Below are positions 55,909 through 64,000 of a stretch of 64,000 bases of DNA, one piece after another. The translations under genes and the position numbers were made by a program. Below the pieces are notes generated by a model. The model searched no databases and was not told the DNA's origin. It saw nothing but the letters and a program-made list of their open reading frames with translations. How positions within the stretch are numbered: the stretch's first letter is position 1; every line of letters begins with the position of its first letter. The DNA is from Hyalella azteca (Eukaryota; Arthropoda; Malacostraca; Amphipoda; Hyalellidae). The DNA is taken from contig NW_025931652.1 of assembly GCF_000764305.2 (NCBI RefSeq), forward strand, positions 66,189-130,188. The letters run 5' to 3'.

Positions 55909-56546
55909 TGTAGCCGCGCCTCATGCGTCTCTAATTTTTGTACCGCGATTTTCCTTGTCATTTTTTTGCGATCATTCGACAGTTATTCTTGTATTTGTTT
56001 TGATAAATTTGTACCTATTTTTCCATTAATGTTTTTGTCTTCCGATCTTTACTAGCATTTTCATTTAGAGAAAAAGTCTGTTCTTCTTGATCATCCGATG
56101 CGCGTCACTTTCATTCAGTTAATCGTGAAGGACTTTGCACTTCACTGTTGGTGAATTTTTTTTGTGAAAAGTGGTTATATTTTGACATGTAAATTTGTGT
56201 GTGATATTTGTGAATAGCTATATTGTGAGATTTAAATTTGTGTTGTAATATCTATGAATTGAAATTATTATGTTATGAATATTTAAAGTTAAGTATTGTA
56301 GCCTTATCTTAAGTTTATTTATTATTTTTGTTTGCAGAATCTTATTGGTTAACTACGAACAATAGGTTCAGAACGAACCATCCGCTGGGTTTTTGGGTTC
56401 ATTTCGAGTTTATTTTTTGTTCTTACCAGTGCCTGTGTTACCAATAAATCGTCAGACTACCAAAGTTCACTTGTCTGCATGGATAAAGTTTCGTTTGTCT
56501 GGCCGACGCTGAAGTAGGAGCGGCAGGTATAGCCGTCGCGCTTACA
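55909..56546 (+). mobile_element. Probable solo LTR inserted in the CR1-like copy
   Basis: A 638-bp block starting TGTAGCCGCG and ending CGCGCTTACA separates two parts of one CR1-like frame. Flanks ACCG and ACTG could be a 4-bp TSD with one change. An aataaatcg polyadenylation-like signal lies near 56443. No internal coding. Not the same family as 44474. Confidence 0.65.
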
Positions 56547-56550
56547 ACTG

Positions 56551-56806
56551 AGATTTGAAAAGGACATAAATTTAATAGAGAATGTTCAAAGACGTGCAAC
56601 AAGGATAATTCCAGGCTTGAAGGGCAAGTCCAATGAATAAAGATTGAAGATTATGAAGCTTCCAAGCCTCAGTTATCGACGTCTGCGTGGGGACCTCATT
56701 GAAGTATACAAGTATACTCATGGTCTATACAAGGTCTGTCTCTTATACACATCTTTTGAAACAAGAACCAACACCAGGGGCCACGGCTATAAGCTAAAAA
56801 AATTGC
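56551..56806 (+). pseudogene. CR1-like RT fragment, C-terminal part
   Basis: NLIENVQRRATRIIPGLKGK (56571), then a stop, then LKIMKLPSLSYRRLRGDLIE and VYKYTHGLYKV to 56735. After a mosaic-end half-site comes FETRTNTRGHGYKL (56755-56800). This is the conserved C-terminal region of CR1-like RTs. Confidence 0.85.
56736..56754. other. Single Tn5 mosaic end (artefact)
   Basis: One 19-bp half-site CTGTCTCTTATACACATCT, without the second half. Confidence 0.95.
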
Positions 56807-56821
56807 NACTCAGCATGATCA

Positions 56822-56857
56822 CTGTCTCTTATACACATCTAGATGTGTATAAGAGAC
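56822..56857. other. Nextera junction linker, 36 of 38 bp (artefact)
   Basis: Second adapter within 90 bp. A single N lies at 56807. Confidence 0.97.
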
Positions 56858-58869
56858 CCCCACAGGTGTTGGTCGTGCCGTCATTCTTCATCCCATCAAT
56901 AAACATACTAAACCTTTGGATTCTTACTCAAGCCCCACGTGATGCCTATATACTACGAACAATAGGGAGAGGATGAGGAACCTCAGTCACAACTTATATA
57001 TCTCAATTCACCATACTTAAACAACCCTGCAGTCGTCTCCCTAAAGTTTGAACGGCCATCACAGCCAGAATTGCCGCAGTCCTAGCTATAAAATGAATAG
57101 AGAAAACCAAATAACGTTTTCTGTGGTGATTTTTGACCCAGACTATAATTTTTTACATCACATCTTGAAGTCCGGCAGGCTTAGTGAACCATTGGTTGGT
57201 GTGCTACGATGTAGAGGCACCTTATGCCCATTCATAGTTTATTTTTTCGGTTTAATAGAGTGCGGCGGCTTGAAACTTAGAACTTAAAACGAGGTCAATA
57301 TCTGGTCAGCTAAACTAGGACTGTATGAAATAGAAAGAATATACACGAAAGAAAGAATACTTGATATGCGACTGTACCTAACCATCCGGACTACGGTTAA
57401 ATTAGAAACCAAAGGAATCAGGATTTTGATTGGTCGCGATATTAAAATATCATGAATTATCGATCTTTGGGATTTTTCTCGTATATATGATTTATCTATT
57501 TGAAGAAGTTTAAGGTATTTAAGTAATATGAGGACGGCGGTTATAATAATTACTGATGTTATGAGGCGTACAGTCAAAATACCAGACGACAATAAATTTA
57601 ATGAAGCAAGGATCGACGGCACGAGCAATTTTCACGCACGAGCTGAATCACTAGAAAAAATGTTAGGAGTTAAATTTTATTTGTTTTCATTGGATTAGAT
57701 GTTTAGTCTCGTAGGTACGACTGTTGCTGTAGTTGCTGCCTTAGGAATCACATAAGCAGGAAATTTCGACTCAGCTGGGCGACATTCCCCTGTGAACGCA
57801 GTCTGCGGTGGAGTTTTTGTTTTGCTGCCGTCTTGAAGCTTATCGTGGTAGAAGGTCCAAACATTGCATGTCGTGCTACGAAGAACTTGTTTAAGAAAAC
57901 TTTACTCATAACCCTATATATTGATTCATTCCAGAGAGTAAGAAGTCTGTATGCAGAAATGATAATTATAGTTGCAATCGTTCACACTTTGCTAATGATT
58001 TAATGTTATTTTCAATTTGATTTGATTTTTGAATTATATAACTAAGTCGGTAAATAAGTGCAGACAATTTATTATAAAGGTTTGATTGATAAAATGCAAG
58101 GTTGTCTCCCTATCTCAGATGTTATGTGATATTTATAACCTCAGTTACTCGACATGGCTGAGGATATGTGGATAGTATAAGATATCTTCGGGAATAATAG
58201 TCTCGCAATAATCCGTTCGGAATATTAATCATATTAAAAAACTTTGCATGAATCCTTGCGTTAAAATGATGTTCGCGTGACGCTGTTCAATGAAGCTTCC
58301 ATTGTTCTTAAATGGAAGTATATTTATGTAGATTATTAGCTTGTTATATATACGAGGATATTTCGCACGGTCGCTGGCCTATAAGAACGTCGCTAGCTAA
58401 ACGAAGCGTATACTGAAAGAATTGCTATGGTTCATCAATTTCGCTTTACCTGTGTTAGCGTATCATACAAAATACGCTATGGGTCTTTAAGTTGCAAGGA
58501 AACAGTCTTGAAGTTCTGTATCAATAATGACGGTGGTCATATAGTTTGTATGTTTTGTCATGAAAATGCTTACATTCCTGACGCAAAAGAACTTGGGAAC
58601 TTTCAGTATATGATAGCATACTGCTACACTCTGATCCAAGCGGTGAACCACTAAGTTCATACGGGATACTAATTTAGTGAAGAAGTTGTGTGTGTATTAA
58701 GAATGATGAAAAATATGTATAATAGTGGCTATTCAGAAATTTTAGTTATGTGCAGTGGTGTTTGTTTGGAAAGCGGCGACTTTATCTTCAATGGTTACTT
58801 CATCGTCAACTATAACGTGTTCTTCTCTATGCACCTTTATACGTATTAAATATAATTAAGTAACATCTG
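56858..58869. other. Unassigned sequence
   Basis: About 2 kb of AT-rich DNA with short open frames only (79 codons at 57048, 114 on the minus strand at 57284-57628, 75 at 58427). None has a recognised domain, and none shows repeat structure. Confidence 0.4.
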
Positions 58870-59300
58870 AGGTTGGTCCGCTGACAGTGACTACGAGGAT
58901 AAATGAGGCACGAGGTAATTATTGATAAAGTACTTATTTGTGGAGTGAGTATAGTGGCTCACAGATTATAGAGACGGGTACAAATGAGTTGAACGTATAC
59001 GCAATCGTTGTCGGTTCAGACTGAGGCTATAAAGACTTGCTATTCGACGTCACAAGGCCATAAGTCACTAGCGGGTTCGACAAGGGAAGCCTAACCCAAG
59101 GATATGTTCACGAACATAGCGATAAAAGAAATCATCTGCTAACAAGGAAGATACTAATAAGGAAATTACTTGAATGCGGTAGCTATTGGGAGTCTATCTG
59201 ATTTCAAAATAACAGTTGACAACTTCCATCTTACTCGTCCTTCCCTGGGGAAAAGTTCTTGTCAATCTCGATCTTAAGAGAGACATAAGATATTTGTAGC
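58870..59300 (-). mobile_element. Inverted, strongly diverged copy of the LTR family
   Basis: On the minus strand it follows the LTR order: the ctcgtgcctcatttatcctc block (58895-58915, as at 51481), tatagcctcag in place of the TATA region (59025), the gacgtcgaata block (59048), the cttccttgttagcagatga block (59140) and the purine tract region (59235). Heavily mutated. The interior is otherwise missing. Confidence 0.6.
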
Positions 59301-59678
59301 TGGGGTATTATTTATTAGCGAAAGGTATTTTGTATAGACTATAACAATTTAGCTATGAATTAAATGGCAAGATTTCTTTTAGCAAGTTCATAATGAAGGA
59401 TGGTGTATTTGAACGTTACATAAGCCTGAACAATTGCTCTTAACCTATAGAATACATGAACGATTATAAGCGTGATTATATAAGATTATATACGGGCGGT
59501 TGAATAGAATCCACTTGCAGAAGCTGATAAGAATTTTAACGTATAGGAATCCATCATGCGACGGAAGTTCTTCATTAGTGCCCTTTTCTTTTGGACTGCT
59601 CGAGTGAGGTCGTCAAACTTGCTCAGGTGGAGCCGCACCAATGGAAGGCACTTGTGAGTTTGTGACGTCACATCTTAC
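59301..59678. other. Unassigned sequence
   Basis: No recognised feature. It lies 3' of the LDLa/(AVPGA)n exon on the minus strand. Confidence 0.4.
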
Positions 59679-60027
59679 AAAACCACTTCATCATCAACCG
59701 CTGCACCTGGCACCGCTGCACCGGGCACCGCTGCACCGGGCACCGCTGCACCCGGCACCGCTGCACCGGGCACCTCTGCACCCGGCACCGCTGCACCCGG
59801 CACCGCTGCACCGGGTACCGCTGCACCCGGCACCGCTGCACCTGGCACCGCTGCACCCGACACCATTACAGCTGGCACCGGTGCACCTGGCACCACTACA
59901 CCTGGCACGACCGCTGTCTCCGACAGCGATTTGTCCTCCCCGTCGTCGCGTTCTGACGCGCCATTGCACCGCGCGGAGAGTGGTAGGCAAAGGGCACCGC
60001 ACTTCAGCTCCTCTGCGGTGCAGGATA
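59679..60027 (-). CDS. Exon: LDLa-like half-domain plus (AVPGA)n repeat, copy 2
   Basis: The acceptor (ttaatattgcag) ends at 60028. It encodes SCTAEELKCGALC and LPLSARCNGASERDDGEDK, then ~12 AVPGA-type units, then AVDDEVVL. It ends either at a gtaaga donor (59673-59678) or, if not spliced, at the TAA overlapping that donor. Start phase 1 matches the exon at 60605. Compared with 26399-26893 the repeat is shorter and the units are more uniform (cccggcaccgctgca). Extracellular function is inferred only. Confidence 0.65.
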
Positions 60028-60235
60028 CTGCAATATTAAAAAAGGAATTTAGAATGGAACGAATTGCTATTCGTCATCATAGTCATACTCGGAAATTGGA
60101 ATGATAGTTCTTAATTTTTTGGTAATACGAAATTGCTCAAACGAGTTTACCGAGAGCGTCGGGATAATTTCTGCGTCGGGTTAACCCTCCAAGCTACGTT
60201 TATCTGCATCCCGGTTCTACGTGCTAACTGTGGGA

Positions 60236-61725
60236 CCCTGCAAACCGCGCTAACCGTTAATAAACCCAGGCTACACCCAATTAATCAGAGCGCGATTATG
60301 CAAAGTCGATGTTAAAATAAGTGGCCTTGATAGGTTGCTGATCTTTTATTCATTCATTTATTATTTTAATCTTTCTATTCATATTATTATATCGTATGTA
60401 TTATCGAGAATTTGTTCACGAATAATAAGCTGCAAAAAACTTAAATATTATAAAATGCTTCTAGCCTGAGTTTATTATAAATAAGTTTAGCCTGAGTGCT
60501 AAACTTATGCAGGAAATTCGATTAGAAGTAAAGATACTAAAAAATTTAAGGACATCACCCCAAAAGAAGAGATAAAGATTGATGTAGTGCACGATCTCTC
60601 TGACCTGCTGGTTCTGTCGTGACGGCTGTCGCCGTAGCAGCAGAACATGCGTGGTTGTCATCAGCGGTGCAGCTTTGTACCTGCGAGTCATGGGACGTTT
60701 GTATTACCGCAACTGAACATATGATATGAACTTAAAAGGAAAATATATGATACTAATTTAAAAGAAAAATATATACGAATTTATTCCCTGAGGCAAAAAT
60801 CGTTGCAGAAAAAATTGAGATTTGGTAGATGAATTCCAAAATACAGCAGTCATGTTTATCGAGTTGAACTCACATTAAGTTGAAAACTTCAAGTTGAACA
60901 CACATCAAGATGAACTCATATCAAGTTTAACACGCAGCAGTTGAGCAGGAACACATGCTAAAATTTAGTTATTTAAGTTATTTTATTTTAATAAAATAGC
61001 ATTTTATTTTATTAAATAACATGATTAACAAAAACACAAACAAGATTGAAAAAACGCTACAGAAACATGCATGGAACGAGATTCATACGAAGATGTTAAA
61101 TAAGTGTATATGTTTTAATTGAACCTCTTAACAAGACGGTTGGAGAAACTAAACAATTAAGGTTCGCTCAGAAAGATGCTCGAAGTTAGACGTAAACAAT
61201 CAATCATGCAGGATGATTGGCTACAGGTTCTTCAGATACTAAATATTGCTGGTCCTGTAGCCACATTTTAAAGTCATGCAATCGAACCTGGATCTGTGTA
61301 CGATAACACGTACGGCATAAAATTTGAAGGAGAGAATGATAAAGTATTAGATAAAATCGTAGACATTCAAATTAATGATTGATGAATGGGGGATGATGTT
61401 CTTAATGGAGCTGTTCGGTTATGGGAGCTACTAGCAAAACAAGGCCCTGAAAACTGTGAAGAAAAAGATGTCAGAAATTACCTGTGAATTATGACACAGA
61501 CTGAGGTTCATTTCAGGTCGGGTTGGACAGGGAAAAAACAGAGGACTTAAATACTACAAATTCATCAATCTACTGAATAAAGCAACGTACAAGGGAAAAT
61601 TTTGTCATAAAATTGCTATAATTAGAGCTGTAAGTCATTCAAAAAGGGATCACACCAGGACCAAGGACAGGTATTTCAAAATCTGGTTCAAAACTTTCAT
61701 TATCATATAAGGAATAATTGGAGGG
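60236..61725. repeat. Segmental duplicate of 32736-34265
   Basis: Collinear paralogous copy, including the 76-bp exon candidate and decayed plus-strand coding-like sequence. Here it is contiguous with the LDLa-like exon region (60028-60235), whereas in the other copy 5.7 kb intervenes. Confidence 0.8.
60605..60680 (-). CDS. 76-bp exon candidate, copy 2
   Basis: Acceptor gactcgcag, donor gtcaga. Encodes VQSCTADDNHACSAATA followed by TAVTTEPA, ending in phase 1 and joining the exon that starts at 60027 as EPA-V-SC. Same length and frame as 33097-33172. Confidence 0.45.
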
Positions 61726-62625
61726 CTAATTGCACATCTGAGGTAACCCCGTAAAATCGGCGCCTGAGCGCCAATGCAGGAACAATTGAGGCAAGGAGTT
61801 ACAGGCGCCGGTTTGTGGGCAATTGTGAGCTTCAGTGCGTGTAGAGTGCGGAATCAAAACTCAGTTATGTATATGTCGGTTAGCTCGTAGCATCGCAGTC
61901 ACTAACACGGTAACAGCACTCAGTCCTGTAAGACGCGATCGGCAGCAGTTGATGGACGTACAAAGAAGGTAACAGGCTTCGCTAGGGCGTGTCGCAATCA
62001 TCAGAATTGGAGCTAGTGACAACTAAAGTAATCAAAGCTCGTCCATTTTCTTAACACGCAATTCAAGCACCTACTATTTTAAAAGCGATTTTTTTTCCCT
62101 GCTCATGAAGCAGATATTTTTATTAAGTAATTTTGGCTTTTGGCTGCTACTCTGATTTTTTTTGGCTGAAAACTTACTTTTGGCTGAAAATGTAAATCAC
62201 CTCCTAATTTATACCACTTACAAAAACGAAAATTGTAATCTCACAAAGTATTAGGCTAATCCCATACCATCACAACAATATTATTTGTTCAAAGTTTTAA
62301 CTGTATTCACCGAATTCGATGCAGGTGATGTTTATTTAAAATACGGTAAATTGGGTTCACCAAATACCATCGCCTGCATATTTAATTCGCACCTTCACCA
62401 ATTGTAAGTGTGGCTGCAATATCCAAAATGCAGATATGAGTATATATAAGGGCCCTCCAAAGAAAGGCTTCCCTAGCGTGCGCGCGAACTTGCGTACGTG
62501 ATTGCCATGATTTTTGCAGGGTATGCGGTCATTTAGTTCAATTTTATCAATTTATGGGCTGCTGATGTTCACGTTAGCTTACGCGTGATGTATCGAGATC
62601 GTGGGTGTGTAGATTTGATGTTGAA
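61726..62625. other. Unassigned sequence
   Basis: No gene. Contains two ggcgcc-centred blocks (61760-61835) and low-complexity t-runs (62085-62165). Confidence 0.4.
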
Positions 62626-62627
62626 TT

Positions 62628-63082
62628 ATGCTAATGCATCCAACCAACCAAATGCATTCAACCAACTATCCAAATGCATCCAACCAACAATCCAAATGCA
62701 TGCAACCAACCATTTAAATGCATCCAACCAACCAAATGCATTCAACCAACTATCCAAATGCATTCAACCAACCATCTAAATGCACCCAACCAACCATCCA
62801 AATGCATCCAACCAACCATCCAAATGCATCCAACCAACCATCCCAATGCATCCAACCAACCATCCCAATGCATCCAACCAACCAAATGCATTCAACCAAC
62901 TATCCAAATGCATCCAACCAACCATCCAAATACATCCAACCAACCATCCAAATGAATCCAACAAACCATCCAAATACATCCAACCAACCATCCAAATGCA
63001 TCTAACGAACTATCCAAATGCATCCAAGTAATCACCCAAAAGCATCCAAAAAAACATCCAAATGCATCCAGCCAACCGTCCA
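62628..63082. repeat. 22-bp minisatellite
   Basis: About 20 degenerate copies of catccaaatgcatccaac plus caac. It abuts the 870-bp duplicated segment. Confidence 0.95.
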
Positions 63083-63092
63083 AATACAATGA

Positions 63093-63959
63093 ATCAACCC
63101 TCTGGATGCAACCAAAAAATCATGAAAATTCATAAAACAACCCATTTGAGAGTATTTGAGTAATCACTTAGAGGCAACCGACAAACTATTTGCATAGAAC
63201 AAACAAACTTTTGCTATCAACAAATTGCGTCCCACAAAGCAATAAATTGCACATGACTAACTATTTACCTGCTCAAAAAAACAGCCGATTAGTCGAAGAA
63301 ACTCATTAATCCTACAAACCAGCCAAATTCTCCGTTAACCCAAAAAAATTTAAAATGTACCATCCAAGTGGATGTAACAATCCATTTCAATGCACCTACC
63401 GAACTATAAAACCATTGAAATGCATAGGACTTCCTACATAGGCAGTTTAAGAACTCTCTGAATCATCTGAAAAATAAGTATTCAACACACCTTCAACTAA
63501 ACATTTCAATATTTTCAATAAACTTACTCAATGACTTGAAGGGAGTCATTGAGTATATTGTATACATTGAACTATTGAACACATTGAAGTATACAAGTAT
63601 CCCCACGGTTTATGCAATGTCCCAGAAGGATTACTAGAATTTGAAATAAGAACCAACACCAGGGGCCACGGCTATAAACTAAAATAATATGCGTTTAAAA
63701 ATTACTTTTTAAAGACAACACTTCTGAAGAATCCGGTGTCTTGGATGTTACACATGTACAATGAATTTCTTATTTTATTTTCATATATTAAAAAAAGTTA
63801 TATATCGAAATTTTTTTCAAGATATAAAATTTTGTAAATTTTCAAAATTATTTATGCTGTCAACTGATTCATGCATTGTCTCTGAATTTATGCAATTGTG
63901 CAAAATTTCAGATCGATTGGACAGGTTGAAGTTTGTTAAATATCGATTATAAGATTTGT
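63093..63959 (+). repeat. ~870-bp duplicated segment, copy 2
   Basis: Near-identical to 51541-52412, with the CR1-like tail remnant at about 63580-63685 (EVYKY, then RTNTRGHGYKL). It ends at tataagatttgt, the same position as copy 1. Confidence 0.9.
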
Positions 63960-64000
63960 TGCAGACAGACAAGAAGTGAAGTAAGAGAGAAGTGTTGTAA

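Noticed and set aside
62585..63031. Open frames with QPTIQMHPTN repeats
   Set aside because: A by-product of the 22-bp minisatellite; open in several frames and on both strands.
1..64000. tRNA or rRNA genes
   Set aside because: No A-box/B-box cloverleaf or rRNA core sequence was recognised on either strand; a covariance-model search would be needed to be sure.

Overview
The window looks like repeat-rich animal DNA, probably arthropod and perhaps a decapod crustacean. That placement is an inference from spliced LDL-receptor class A (LDLa) and fibronectin III (FN3) exons with GT-AG introns, TCAGTC-type initiators in an LTR, and many decayed non-LTR, Penelope-like, Tc1, Harbinger and LTR elements. 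There are no bacterial operons. No species can be named from the sequence.

A caution governs the whole window. Six copies or partial copies of the Tn5/Nextera mosaic end (half-site CTGTCTCTTATACACATCT) are embedded, most of them as the head-to-head mate-pair junction linker. They lie at 7283, 26361, 30108, 53571, 56736 and 56822. Four abut tandem repeats. Together with one N run (29786-29994) and three single N bases, they show that scaffold order is unreliable across those points.

Layout. 1-1150: a CR1-like reverse transcriptase remnant. 1.2-5.6 kb: LINE leader pieces and two direct copies of a Penelope-like fragment. 6.3-7.28 kb: AT-rich sequence, a hairpin and a 22-bp minisatellite. 7.3-26.34 kb: an array of Jockey-like LINE copies all on the minus strand, organised as two ~10-kb units and bounded on both sides by adapter junctions. 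26.4-34.3 kb: an LDLa-like exon fused to an (AVPGA)n repeat, then Tc1, Harbinger and Penelope insertions, and a 76-bp exon candidate. 34.4-36 kb: plus-strand fossil coding sequence resembling capsid genes of Polinton/adintovirus-type elements. 36.7-43.44 kb: the best host gene, minus strand, with a signal-peptide exon, seven one-domain LDLa exons and FN3 exons. 44.47-47.48 kb: a non-autonomous LTR retrotransposon with target-site duplication (TSD). 48-50 kb: 35-bp and 37-bp minisatellites. 50.5-52.4 kb: an older LTR copy and a segment duplicated at the window's right end. 53 kb: another LDLa exon and a 20-bp minisatellite. 55.5-56.8 kb: a CR1-like copy split by a probable solo LTR. 58.9-59.3 kb: an inverted old LTR. 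59.7-61.7 kb: a paralogous copy of the LDLa/(AVPGA)n locus. 62.6-63.1 kb: a 22-bp minisatellite.

The host exons fit together by phase. The signal-peptide exon ends in phase 1, every LDLa exon is phase 1-1, and the sixth cysteine codon of each LDLa domain is split across the intron. LDLa exons of two alternating types, with their introns, have been duplicated in tandem. No complete intact transposon gene is present. Most mobile-element reading frames carry stops or frameshifts.
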